From: Flammeovirga kamogawensis
Lineage (GTDB): Bacteria > Bacteroidota > Bacteroidia > Cytophagales > Flammeovirgaceae
NCBI RefSeq assembly: GCF_018736065.1
Contig: NZ_CP076129.1
Span: 310,001-374,000, forward strand
DNA: 64,000 nucleotides
Reading direction: 5' to 3'
Position numbers and translations under genes: made by a program. The notes below the pieces were generated by a model that saw only the letters and a list, made by a program, of their open reading frames with translations, was not told the origin of the DNA and ran no database searches. Below are positions 43,277 through 51,854 of this stretch, in pieces; the stretch's first letter is position 1; each line of letters opens with the position of its first letter.

Positions 43277-43358
43277 TGAATCGTTAAGCAGTGCCACCCT
43301 ACGGGGTGGACACTTTTTATTGAATTCCACCATACTTGTGGTGGAATTCTTTTGTTTT
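43277..43358 (+). ncRNA. Candidate small RNA: two tandem terminator-like hairpins
   Basis: Hairpin 1 (43290-43314) pairs agtg-ccaccc with gggtgg-cact, one bulged A, closed by a TACG loop and followed by five T. Hairpin 2 (43322-43349) is a perfect 10-bp stem gaattccacc / ggtggaattc with an 8-base loop, then TTTTGTTTT. Both share the CCACC/GGTGG core. Together with the promoter-like boxes at 43241-43271 they could form a transcript of about 80 bases. The alternative is a pair of terminators for an unseen plus-strand transcript. The rest of the gap between the adaptor gene and 43509 (467 bases in all) shows no gene. Confidence 0.35.
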
Positions 43359-43508
43359 ATAGCCATCCTACTTTTAATAAAAAAGCACCTTTTTCATTGA
43401 ATAGTTATTTATACACTTATAATTAACAGATGTTTGTTATGCGTACTTGCTTATATGTTTAAGATTAACCATATTTGATTAATCAGTAATAATTAAAGCA
43501 CTACCGAC

Positions 43509-43796
43509 ATGAAAAAGCTATTAGATTACCTATTGAATTTTATTATAGGTGTTTTTCCGTTTATTGCAATTTCTTATCATTTGTTTTTTGTTCATAAAGC
43601 ATATAGAATTGATGGTATTTTAGCTGCAATAATAAGTTTCTTCACACCTGTTTTAAGTGATTTGTATTGGTATATTCAAACCATGACATTTAATGGGTTT
43701 AGATTATACCACGCTTTAGGAATAGTAGGAATATTTGCAGGTATCTTATGGTACTATAGAGGTAAAAATTCACATTCTAAAGTCGATTTCAACTAA
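43509..43796 (+). CDS. Small membrane protein of unknown function
   Basis: The 95-residue protein begins MKKLLDYLLNFIIGVFPFIAISYHLFFV (first membrane helix about 8-28), has a second hydrophobic stretch ILAAIISFFTPVLSDLYWYI and a third near the C-terminus (LGIVGIFAGILWYYRG). The tail is polar (KNSHSKVDFN). I do not recognise the family. ATG at 43509, followed by a bidirectional terminator 6 bases after the stop, which supports it being a real single-gene unit. Its neighbours give no clue to its job. Confidence 0.6.
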   Translation: MKKLLDYLLNFIIGVFPFIAISYHLFFVHKAYRIDGILAAIISFFTPVLSDLYWYIQTMTFNGFRLYHALGIVGIFAGILWYYRGKNSHSKVDFN

Positions 43797-43802
43797 AATG
43801 CT

Positions 43803-43842
43803 AAAAAGGGTTATTCAATATTTAAATTGAATAACCCTTTTT
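43803..43842. terminator. Bidirectional terminator between convergent genes
   Basis: A 17-bp perfect stem (aaaaagggttattcaat / attgaataacccttttt) with a 6-base loop has A on its left arm and T on its right, so it works in both directions. It serves the small membrane protein gene (plus) and the DUF3108 gene (minus), whose stop codon it touches. Confidence 0.88.
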
Positions 43843-44676
43843 TTAATTGCCTGCTGCAATAAGTTTTGACTTCGACTTTTTTATTTCTTTTAAATTTACT
43901 TTTACAGAGCCTACTTTCAAATTGGCTTTTATTTTTAATGGAATTCTATTTTCATCATTTGATATCCAAAACCGAACAGGGTTATCTCCTCTAAAAAAAG
44001 AGTTTTCTGGTACAACAGGAGAAAACACAAAAGATTTTATTGTTCCGAACTTCGTTTTACAATTTTCTTCTCCTAAATAAATTATATCAAAATTATAAGT
44101 TTTCTTTTCCCAAAAGCCATTAAAATTAATTCTTGCATTCTTTTTTAAATTCGAAAAATTAATTGTTCTTAAAAAATAATAGCCTGAAATCACATCAATT
44201 GTTTCTTTCTTTCCTGGGTATTCTTCGTAATGAATTTCTGGCTTATCCTTTTTCTTCCAATTGACATATACTTTCTGACTGTCTTGATCAAAAGTTATAT
44301 TTTCTTCTAAAGTATATTTCCCTTCAATTACATCTCGTCTAAATTTTAATGGAAGAATTGAAGCTGAATCAAAATAACTTTCCCATGAATCATGTACATT
44401 TAAAACAGCACCTACTACACCAATACTTTCCGCATTTACCTTGGCATGAAAACAATTGTGTCCTTCTATGGTATACATAGAATCATCTAAAAATACTTCA
44501 GCTATACCAGCATCAACAAAAGAATAACTAGCCACATAAATCAACTTCTCCCCTTTTAAGAAATCAGTATTCTCTAGTACTCTCCATTGGTATTTTTCTG
44601 ATGAAGTTCCCAAAGTAGATAGCATCAATAACACAACAGCTAATAGAAATGATTTATTAATAGAGCCACTCATCAT
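43843..44676 (-). CDS. DUF3108 domain-containing secreted protein
   Basis: The 277-residue protein has a signal peptide (about 1-26; two ATG codons, 44676 and 44673, are possible) and a single DUF3108 domain: GEKLIYVASYSFVDAGIAEVFLDD at the start, NVHDSWESYFDSASILPLKFRRDVIEGKYTLEENITFDQ, DVISGYYFLRT, FWEKKTYNFDIIYLGEENCKTKFGTIKSFVFSPVVPE and FWISNDENRIPLKIKANLKVGSVKVNL near the end. This beta-rich domain is common in the periplasm of Bacteroidota and Proteobacteria and has no settled function. It is a single gene with a strong terminator. Confidence 0.88.
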   Translation of the reverse strand: MMSGSINKSFLLAVVLLMLSTLGTSSEKYQWRVLENTDFLKGEKLIYVASYSFVDAGIAEVFLDDSMYTIEGHNCFHAKVNAESIGVVGAVLNVHDSWESYFDSASILPLKFRRDVIEGKYTLEENITFDQDSQKVYVNWKKKDKPEIHYEEYPGKKETIDVISGYYFLRTINFSNLKKNARINFNGFWEKKTYNFDIIYLGEENCKTKFGTIKSFVFSPVVPENSFFRGDNPVRFWISNDENRIPLKIKANLKVGSVKVNLKEIKKSKSKLIAAGN

Positions 44677-44740
44677 AAATTACTAGTAAAATAATACTTT
44701 CTTTATCGAAGTAATATAATAGTATGTATAGTGTCAAACA

Positions 44741-44778
44741 AAAAAAATCACTTTATTTAATAATAAAATGATTTTTTT
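44741..44778 (-). terminator. Terminator after the DUF418 gene
   Basis: On the minus strand a stem of about 15 bp (aaaaaatcattttatt / aataaagtgatttttt with one G-T pair) and a T run lie just past the stop of the gene at 44785. Confidence 0.7.
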
Positions 44779-44784
44779 AAAAGA

Positions 44785-45993
44785 TTAAAATTTAGGAGCC
44801 CACGTTAAATGATGCCAGAGTTTTTCGAATGGACCTTGTTTATATTTCTTAATCCACCAGTTACAAATAGTAATTTGTACTATGAGTAAAACTAAACCTA
44901 TTCCTAAACTAATTGTTACGCCGTATTTATCTGCCCAATTTAAACCATATCCATAATATATAAATCCACCTACCATAGATTGAGTAATATAATTTGTAAG
45001 GCTCATTCTACCGTATGCTTTTAAGTACTTTGTTAACTTTTGGAAAGCACTGTATCGATATAACAGAATTATGCTACTCACCCATATAAATGTGAAGCTA
45101 AGTTTCCACCACATATCAAACGTAACACCCAACGTTCTTTTTAAAGTAATAATTGATTGATTGACTAAATAAGTCTCCTTAAGAAAGAATAAAGGTATGC
45201 TTATTACAGCTGCTGAAATTAATATCGTCAACCATTTCTTTGTAGAATTTCCTTCAAATAATTTCACTTTACCAAAGTAAAAACCTAAAGAAAATAATCC
45301 TGCTGTTTGTATTACTCTACCATTCTCTAATGCCCACATAAATGACCATGTTTGCCCTAATGATATGTTTTTATAGAATGTTGTTATCATAGATTCACCT
45401 CCTAAATATGTTTGTACAGGTAACCACATATCCGATGAAAGATTTTTACCTATTGTATAACCATCCACTACTAAATAGTTGAAGTAACGATACCATTCTA
45501 AGGGTTGAAATAATAAGAAACAGGCGATAATTAAGATTACTTTTGCATTAAATTTTCTTTCGAGAAATAAAATCAAACCTGTAATAGCATACATAAGTAA
45601 TACCTCTCCTGCAAAAAATATTGAATTAAAGGCAGCAAAGATAGATAGTAAAAATAACCTCCATAAATACCTATAGCCAAAATCTTTGCCTAGTTGTTTT
45701 TGTTTTTCATACATTAAGTAAAAAGTAAAACCAAATAGTAATGCGAAGATAGAATACGTCTTACCTCCAAAAAGGAAAAACATTGTACTAAACACATTTG
45801 CATCTAAATCTATCAGCCAATCTGGAGTTACTGTTTTCATTGGATAATGATAATAATTAAAATGCTCTATGTTATGAAGAAGCATAATTATCATTACTGC
45901 AAACCCTCTTAAAACATCTATTACATCAAGTCTCTTCTTTTTTGTTGGAGTAAAATTGTTAAGCGTTTGGTCTAATTGTCTCATTTTTGTCAT
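44785..45993 (-). CDS. DUF418 family membrane protein (YeiB-like)
   Basis: The 402-residue protein opens with KKRLDVIDVLRGFAVMIIMLLHNIEHF, an acyltransferase-like RG-x-A-x-x-x-x-x-x-H start, has about ten membrane helices, and ends in the DUF418 domain (YGRMSLTNYITQSMVGGFIYYGYGL, then WWIKKYKQGPFEKLWHHLTW). DUF418/YeiB proteins are thought to be membrane acyltransferase relatives; no substrate is established. Starts are possible at 45993 or 45984. It lies downstream of the hybrid kinase gene on the same strand, separated by the duplicated 158-bp segment. Confidence 0.88.
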   Translation of the reverse strand: MTKMRQLDQTLNNFTPTKKKRLDVIDVLRGFAVMIIMLLHNIEHFNYYHYPMKTVTPDWLIDLDANVFSTMFFLFGGKTYSIFALLFGFTFYLMYEKQKQLGKDFGYRYLWRLFLLSIFAAFNSIFFAGEVLLMYAITGLILFLERKFNAKVILIIACFLLFQPLEWYRYFNYLVVDGYTIGKNLSSDMWLPVQTYLGGESMITTFYKNISLGQTWSFMWALENGRVIQTAGLFSLGFYFGKVKLFEGNSTKKWLTILISAAVISIPLFFLKETYLVNQSIITLKRTLGVTFDMWWKLSFTFIWVSSIILLYRYSAFQKLTKYLKAYGRMSLTNYITQSMVGGFIYYGYGLNWADKYGVTISLGIGLVLLIVQITICNWWIKKYKQGPFEKLWHHLTWAPKF

Positions 45994-46063
45994 AATTGAT
46001 AGTTTATCTAATTTTTATAAAAATAAGAGTATATATCAATTAGTTTTGATGACAAAAAGCAAA

Positions 46064-46380
46064 TTTACAATTATTATAAAAGTTTCATTATTGATTGTTG
46101 TAATTCTTCTTGTCCATAAGGTTTTGGGATACAAGCATTCATTCCTACATCAAAATATTGATTAACCAAATCGTCTTCTGTATTAGCTGTTATTGCAAGA
46201 ATTGGTGTAGTAATTCCTAATTTTACAATTATTATAAAAGTTTCATTATTGATTGTTGTAATTCTTCTTGTCCATAAGGTTTTGGGATACAAGCATTCAT
46301 TCCTACATCAAAATATTGATTAACCAAATCGTCTTCTGTATTAGCTGTTATTGCAAGAATTGGTGTAGTAATTCCTAATT
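46064..46380. repeat. Exact tandem duplication, 158-bp period, at the 3' end of the hybrid kinase gene
   Basis: Positions 46064-46222 and 46222-46380 are identical over all 159 bases, sharing one base at the junction. The right copy holds the last 49 codons (residues about 1028-1076) and stop of the kinase gene; the left copy repeats the same codons and stop in the intergenic space before the DUF418 gene. Because 158 is not a multiple of three the left copy cannot extend the protein. The lack of any mismatch means it is very recent or an assembly error. Confidence 0.95.
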
Positions 46381-49300
46381 CTTCTCTCATAATTTTAGTT
46401 GCTTGAACTCCATCCATTACAGGCATTTGAATATCCATAAATATCATATCATATTTATTTTCTTTTACTAAATCTACAGCAACTTTTCCATTTTCGGCTT
46501 CATCTATACTTATATCCCATTGGTCTAAAATACCTCTGAGTAGTAAAATATTAAATGGGTTATCTTCTACAATAAGTACAGAAATACCGTTAATGTCTTT
46601 TTTCTTTTCAACAATAGACGCATTATTATCTGAACTTGTTGATAAGAAGTTTTTTATGGTTTCTTCAAATACTTCAAGATCAAATGGTTTAGAAACAATT
46701 GCATTCATACCCACAACTTCATATAACTCTTTCTCTTCTTTAGAAGTATTTGCTGTTAAAGCAATTATTGGAATATTATCATGTAATTTCTCTCTAATAA
46801 ATTTAGTAGCTTCTACACCGTCCATTATAGGCATTTGAATATCCATTAGAATAAGATCAAAATTGTTCTCGTTCATTTTCTTAATGGCATCTTTACCGTT
46901 CTCGGCAGTTTCAATTTCCATATCCCAACCTTCTAAGATATTTACAACCAGTAACTGATTAAATGGATTATCTTCTACTACTAAAATTTTCTTACCCTTC
47001 CATCCTTCAGAAGGCCTGTGTAATTCTTTTTTCTTGTTCTTATTATTATTAAAGTTGAAAACATCATTAATCGTCTTCTTTAACTGACCTACTTTAAATG
47101 GTTTAGGAATACAACCATTCATACCAACCTCTAAAAATTCTTTTTCTAATTTAGACGTTAAGTGTGCAGAAAAAGCAACTATAGGAGTATCTTTTTTTAA
47201 TGTATTTCTAATTAATCTTGTGGCTTCTACTCCTCCCATTTTAGGCATGAGTATATCCATCAAAATCATGTCATAATCTTCATTACTCAAAATTTCAAGA
47301 CCTTCGTAACCATTATTTGCAGTGTCTACTTCTAGCCCCCAATCTCTTAAAATATTTACTACTAAAAGTTGGTTATATTCATTGTCTTCTACTAATAATA
47401 TCTTTTTCCCGTGCCATGAGGTGGTCTTTACTTCATGCTCAATAACAATTTCTTCTTTAGAAAATAATTTATAAAGTATGTTCTGAAGGTCATCTTGCTT
47501 AAAAGGTTTAGTAATACAGGCATCCATTCCAATCGACTCGTAATAATCCAAATCATCTTTCATAGCATTAGCTGTTAAAGCAATAATTGGTGTTGCTATC
47601 TGCAGTTTACCTCTAATATATTGGGTTGCTTCAATACCATCCATTTCTGGCATTTGAATATCCATTAGAATAACATCAAAATTTGACTTTTGAATCTTTT
47701 CTAAAGCAATTTTACCATTATCTGCAATTTCTACGTCTACTTTCCATTGCCCAAGAATATTCTCAGCTAATAATTGATTAAACTGATTATCTTCTACCAA
47801 TAATACCTTATACTCACTCCAATCAATATCCTCGTTAATTCTTGTTGGTTCTTGAATTATATCAATATCATCACATTTTTTAAAAGGAATTAAAACACTA
47901 AAAGTAGAGCCTTTACCTACTTCACTTTCTAAAGTAATAACACCTCCCATTAGTTCTACTAAACTTTTACTTATGGTTAAACCTAAACCTGTGCCTCCAA
48001 ATTTTCTTGTGATAGAAGCATCTGCCTGAGAGAATCCTTCAAAAATACTTTTATGTTTTTCTTCTGATATACCTTCGCCCGTATCTTTTACTTTAATGTT
48101 AAGGTATTGTACATTGTTTTCTTCATCTGTTCTGTCTAACTCAACTGTTAATTTAACTTCACCTTCAGTAGTAAATTTAATTGCATTACTTACTAAGTTT
48201 GTTAGTACCTGATTCAACCTGTAAGGATCACCTAAAATATACTCGTGTACCTCAGGTTTCCATTCGTGCAATAATAATATATTTTTCTCTGTAGCCTTTA
48301 TTTCTAAGGCTGTCATGAATTGGGCTATTTTATCTTTTAAATTAAACTCAATAAACTCTATTTCAAGTTTTTCTGATTCAATTTTAGACATATCTAAAAC
48401 ATCATTTATTACTACTAATAAGTTTTCTGATGATGTTTTAATTGCATTAATAAATTCAGATTGTTTTGGTAGTAAAGGTGTATTTGTCAGTAAATTAGAA
48501 AGCCCTATAATTGCATTCATTGGTGTTCTTAACTCATGACTTGTATTGGCAATAAAGCGCTCTTTGATACGTGCAGATTCCAATGCTTTTTGACGTGCAG
48601 TTTCTAGAGTTTGTTCCATTTCTTTTCTTAGTGAAATGTCAACTCCAACAGAACTATAACCAACTATTACATTTTGTTTATCCGTAATACTTATCAGAGT
48701 TTGATAGATCCAAACTTCTGCACCTTCTTTATTATTTATACTGTACTCATATATTTCTTTATGAATACTATTATTTTTCTGTTCCTCAAATTTAAGAGTA
48801 ACTTCTTCTCTCATATCGAGGGTAATGAGATCAAAGAAATCTTTACCAATTATTTCTTCAGAGGAGTACCCTGTAATGGCTAAAGTTGCTGGATTTACAT
48901 ATAAAAGTTTACCTTCAATATCGGTTTGGTAAATCATTTCAGATGCATTTTCTACCAATCCTCTATAGAGCATTTCTTTCTGCTCAATATCATGTTTTTG
49001 TAACTCCAAACGGTCCGTCATTTCACGGAGTTCCATCATGTTGATTTCGTTCATTTTAAGAAGTTGAACGGCATCTGGAGTGGGATCATTAAGGGCAAAA
49101 TCTGTTAATGATAATTTGTGTTTTATAAGCTCGTCTGTTGTTTTCATCCATGGCGAGCCTAGAAATAGGATATGTTCGTCTTCCTCTAGTAAAATCACCT
49201 GTCCTCTTAACACTAAATCCCTTTCAGAATTTTGGAATACAAATACCTTTTTAAGTTGATTTTTAATATCTTCATAATTAAAATCAATACTCCAAGGTCT

Positions 49301-49462
49301 TGCTAGTTTTAAGTAATTTTCTAGCTTATTAAAACAGCTATCAGGAAATAATTTCTCAAAGCTTTTACCATTAGAAATTATAGTTAAATTTTTATCTACA
49401 ATAAAATAAAAAGGTGATAATAGATTGAAGTCTAATTTTGTATTCCCTATCTCTGCGTACAT
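46232..49462 (-). CDS. H-NOX-associated hybrid sensor histidine kinase with PAS and four receiver domains
   Basis: The 1076-residue protein has an HNOBA (H-NOX-associated) domain at about 10-130 (LSPFYFIVDKNLTIISNGKSF, LARPWSIDF, VLRGQVILL, HILFLGSPWMKTTDEL, LSLTDFALNDPTPD), a coiled helix, a PAS domain (about 165-285), the kinase core with H309 (ANTSHELRTPMNAI), N-box LVSNAIKF, G-boxes KDTGEGIS and GGTGLGL, and four tandem receivers with phosphoacceptors D601, D736, D874 and D1010. Each receiver keeps the acidic pair, Thr/Ser and Lys. It has no membrane helix, so it is cytosolic. The H-NOX gene ends 4 bases upstream, so it almost certainly signals from that heme protein, as NosP/H-NOX kinases do for nitric oxide. 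The output target is not visible. Confidence 0.95.
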   Translation of the reverse strand: MYAEIGNTKLDFNLLSPFYFIVDKNLTIISNGKSFEKLFPDSCFNKLENYLKLARPWSIDFNYEDIKNQLKKVFVFQNSERDLVLRGQVILLEEDEHILFLGSPWMKTTDELIKHKLSLTDFALNDPTPDAVQLLKMNEINMMELREMTDRLELQKHDIEQKEMLYRGLVENASEMIYQTDIEGKLLYVNPATLAITGYSSEEIIGKDFFDLITLDMREEVTLKFEEQKNNSIHKEIYEYSINNKEGAEVWIYQTLISITDKQNVIVGYSSVGVDISLRKEMEQTLETARQKALESARIKERFIANTSHELRTPMNAIIGLSNLLTNTPLLPKQSEFINAIKTSSENLLVVINDVLDMSKIESEKLEIEFIEFNLKDKIAQFMTALEIKATEKNILLLHEWKPEVHEYILGDPYRLNQVLTNLVSNAIKFTTEGEVKLTVELDRTDEENNVQYLNIKVKDTGEGISEEKHKSIFEGFSQADASITRKFGGTGLGLTISKSLVELMGGVITLESEVGKGSTFSVLIPFKKCDDIDIIQEPTRINEDIDWSEYKVLLVEDNQFNQLLAENILGQWKVDVEIADNGKIALEKIQKSNFDVILMDIQMPEMDGIEATQYIRGKLQIATPIIALTANAMKDDLDYYESIGMDACITKPFKQDDLQNILYKLFSKEEIVIEHEVKTTSWHGKKILLVEDNEYNQLLVVNILRDWGLEVDTANNGYEGLEILSNEDYDMILMDILMPKMGGVEATRLIRNTLKKDTPIVAFSAHLTSKLEKEFLEVGMNGCIPKPFKVGQLKKTINDVFNFNNNKNKKKELHRPSEGWKGKKILVVEDNPFNQLLVVNILEGWDMEIETAENGKDAIKKMNENNFDLILMDIQMPIMDGVEATKFIREKLHDNIPIIALTANTSKEEKELYEVVGMNAIVSKPFDLEVFEETIKNFLSTSSDNNASIVEKKKDINGISVLIVEDNPFNILLLRGILDQWDISIDEAENGKVAVDLVKENKYDMIFMDIQMPVMDGVQATKIMREELGITTPILAITANTEDDLVNQYFDVGMNACIPKPYGQEELQQSIMKLL

Positions 49463-49466
49463 ATTA

Positions 49467-50009
49467 TTACCATTTAACTAAGAATTCATCATATTTTAAA
49501 CCATCTTTTCTTCCTTGGATCAATTCAGTTTCTACTACCATATCAAACGCCTCTCCGAGACCTAAGATTAAACCATGAACAAAAAATGTAAGCCCTTCTC
49601 TTTTAGAGAAATACTTTAGCTTTAATTCTTTTTCTCCTACTTCTTCCACATCAAACTCTGGTGGCTGAATATTAGGGTACAAAAGCATTACTCTACTATG
49701 AAAGTTAGGGAGGTTTACAAAAAACTCTCTTAACGTATTTCCTCCTGTATCCATTAAAGATCCATAATGCTTTTTAGCGGTTGTCAATACCCAATATTTA
49801 CCAAAAGCAATTAATACATCTTCTAACGGTAAGTTTAATACTTCTGATGCGGCAATAGCAAGATCAAAAGTTATCTTATCATCATAAAGTTCGTTACCTG
49901 AAAAGACTTCAATTTCTACACCGCTTTTTTCTCTAATTTTTTTCCAATTTTCAGCTCCAAAATTCTCAGTTACTAATCCTTCAATAGCTTTATTAACAAT
50001 ACCGTACAT
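49467..50009 (-). CDS. H-NOX heme nitric oxide/oxygen-binding protein
   Basis: The 180-residue protein is a complete H-NOX domain: MYGIVNKAIEGLV at the start, FGAENWKKI, YDDKITFDLAIAASEVLNL, the FGKYWVLTTAKKHYG region, the proximal heme ligand H104 (LPNFHSRV), IQPPEF, and the heme-propionate motif Y-x-S-x-R at 133-137 (YFSKR), then GLTFFVHGLILGLGEAF. It binds heme and senses NO (and in some families O2) in the cytoplasm. It is followed 4 bases later by a kinase with an H-NOX-associated domain, the classic operon. No promoter with TAnnTTTG is visible in 50010-50143. Confidence 0.96.
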   Translation of the reverse strand: MYGIVNKAIEGLVTENFGAENWKKIREKSGVEIEVFSGNELYDDKITFDLAIAASEVLNLPLEDVLIAFGKYWVLTTAKKHYGSLMDTGGNTLREFFVNLPNFHSRVMLLYPNIQPPEFDVEEVGEKELKLKYFSKREGLTFFVHGLILGLGEAFDMVVETELIQGRKDGLKYDEFLVKW

Positions 50010-50143
50010 AGCGTGTGTTTTTGAATAATTTTATGATATGAATATTATAGAAATTAATAAATTGCTTAATAAGTTGTGTAGTAAATACTTTAATAAGTTT
50101 CCTCATCTAGATATATTACACTAAAATTAGCTTATTTTCCTAT

Positions 50144-51193
50144 CTACAATAACTCCTTATCTTCTAAATACGAAATCAAAATTTCAGACATCTTTTTATG
50201 CTCTTCTACATTAGGATGAGCACTATCTGCAAGGAAAGGCAATATCAAAGTATGAATGGATGCATCTCCAATGTTATCTACTGCTGCTTTTATATATTCT
50301 GGCCAAGGCGACCCTTCCTCAACAATATTCATAACACCTAAAACACAAACAATTGGAGTTGTAGGGTATTTATTTTTTAAAGAGATAATAAAATCTTGAT
50401 AAGCCTTTATTATAAAATCAGGGGTTGGTGCTTGTCTTCCAAACTTCTTGATATAGAACTCATTATTAGGTATACCTAAAATCCAGTAGTCATTTTGACA
50501 GAGATTTACCACTAATACATCAGGTGTTTTTTGTGTAAAATCCCATTTACTCTTTGGATCATTGGGATTGTGCCTATCGTATAATTCTGGCATTATCAGA
50601 TCATACCAACTCACCATAACACCTATTCCACTTTTAGCAATACAAGTTAATTCTGCATTAAAATATCTTGCAGTTAATGCAGAGAATGCCACATAATTAT
50701 TGGTAAAGTCAGAATTATCTTGCCCTGTACTGTCTATGTTTGCATATCCAACAGTTATTGAGTTACCATAAAATTCTATATGTTTTTTCTTCGGCTGAAT
50801 AGGCAATATTTCTCCATCTGTATTGACAGCAGAAAGAACAGTTGTTCCTCTTGAATAATCTGTTCTTTTATGTAATGTAATTGTATGTTCTGCTATAGTT
50901 GAAGATTCAAATAAACGGTAAGTTTGCATTGTAACAGAAGGCGTAATAAAACCCGTTTCTTCACCATCAATTATGATAGAATAATCATTTTCACCTTTAT
51001 CGTCTATTAAATTAACATCTAAATGTTTACCTTTTATTTTAAATGTTACAGCACTACCAGGCCACATTAGTTCTATTCCTTTCGAAGAAATGATAACTCT
51101 TCCTTCACAATATCCTTTTGTCAAATTTTTTGTATTTATTGTTGGTGTACAACTTATCAATGTAAATAAAATTAGAAGTAATTTACTCATCAT
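50144..51193 (-). CDS. SGNH/GDSL hydrolase lipoprotein, CE2-type carbohydrate esterase
   Basis: The 349-residue protein has a lipobox LISC (Cys 15), an N-terminal beta-jelly-roll (about 25-135, WPGSAVTFKIKGKHLDVNL), and a C-terminal SGNH hydrolase domain opening HIEFYGNSITVGYA with the nucleophile Ser at about 145, then DVLVVNLCQNDY (block III Asn) and a SAHPNVEEHKKMSEIL end with the catalytic His. This two-domain order is that of CE2 acetyl esterases, which remove acetyl groups from xylan, mannan or other polysaccharides. Adjacent ATG codons at 51193 and 51190. It begins 1 base after the VLRF1-like gene, so the two share a message although their roles look unrelated. Confidence 0.85.
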   Translation of the reverse strand: MMSKLLLILFTLISCTPTINTKNLTKGYCEGRVIISSKGIELMWPGSAVTFKIKGKHLDVNLIDDKGENDYSIIIDGEETGFITPSVTMQTYRLFESSTIAEHTITLHKRTDYSRGTTVLSAVNTDGEILPIQPKKKHIEFYGNSITVGYANIDSTGQDNSDFTNNYVAFSALTARYFNAELTCIAKSGIGVMVSWYDLIMPELYDRHNPNDPKSKWDFTQKTPDVLVVNLCQNDYWILGIPNNEFYIKKFGRQAPTPDFIIKAYQDFIISLKNKYPTTPIVCVLGVMNIVEEGSPWPEYIKAAVDNIGDASIHTLILPFLADSAHPNVEEHKKMSEILISYLEDKELL

Positions 51194-51194
51194 G

Positions 51195-51854
51195 CTATTG
51201 GTTATTAAATAGGTCTTTTAGTAGGCTTTCCATCTCAGGTAAATCTGTATCTTCAAACATGAGTTCTCCTCTATTAAGGTACTTTAAAGTCTCTTTCAAA
51301 TCTTCAAAATTTGCATTAGGTATATATTTAGGCAATTTGAAAATTCTTGTATCTTTTTTATCAAACGGACAGGGAACTTTTGATGTAAATAAATATGGAA
51401 TAAGTATTTTGGAACAACTAAAAACAATTTTCTCTACTTTTTCATCTTTAAAGAAACTTGTTAAACGTTCATTTATATGCTCAAAGAAATTAATAGTATT
51501 TGCTAATCGTAACCTTGACCCTGCCTTAGATTTACCCCTTGTTTTAAGATACTTTATCTGAGATTTACCCTGCTTTTTTCTTACTGCATATGTTGAAAAC
51601 GTTTTATGAGATAGTAACTCTTCATTTTTCACTAAACCCACAACAGCACTTTCTGTTTGAATTAAACATATTACATAAGTCTTTTCTATGGGCAAAAGAT
51701 TTTTATCCAATTGCCATGGTAATCTTAAAGCAAAATTAAGCTGTTCTGTTTCTATGTTTAAAGTATGTTTTTCTTCATCATAGTTTTTTTTTGAAGCTAT
51801 AAAATAGTGAAGAAGATCTTCTAATTTTTCTGAAGGGATTAATCTTGATTGCAT
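51195..51854 (-). CDS. Vms1/ANKZF1-like VLRF1 domain protein, probable peptidyl-tRNA hydrolase
   Basis: The 219-residue protein has the core of the VLRF1 (Vms1-like release factor 1) domain: SHKTFSTYAVRKKQGKSQ, a match to HKT-F-x-x-Y-x-V-R-x-K-Q-G-x-S-Q of eukaryotic Vms1, with the catalytic G-x-x-Q as G96-K97-S98-Q99, followed by KSKAGSRLRLANTINFFEHINERL (the AGSxLR motif), a central strand KIVFSCSKILIPYLF and a D-x-R-x-F-x-LPKYIPN strand. In yeast Vms1 this glutamine cuts the peptidyl-tRNA on stalled 60S subunits. Bacterial relatives have been noted in comparative studies of release factors. Here it is a stand-alone domain, without zinc finger, ankyrin or VIM regions. I infer a ribosome-rescue role. 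A TATTTTTG element lies at 51901-51894 on the minus strand, without a clear TTG partner. Confidence 0.8.
   Translation of the reverse strand: MQSRLIPSEKLEDLLHYFIASKKNYDEEKHTLNIETEQLNFALRLPWQLDKNLLPIEKTYVICLIQTESAVVGLVKNEELLSHKTFSTYAVRKKQGKSQIKYLKTRGKSKAGSRLRLANTINFFEHINERLTSFFKDEKVEKIVFSCSKILIPYLFTSKVPCPFDKKDTRIFKLPKYIPNANFEDLKETLKYLNRGELMFEDTDLPEMESLLKDLFNNQ

Noticed and set aside
46074-46292. A 72-residue minus-strand frame ending in the same receiver sequence as the kinase
   Set aside because: It is an artefact of the 158-bp duplication: it begins in the right copy in another frame and ends on the duplicated tail. It has no start signal of its own.
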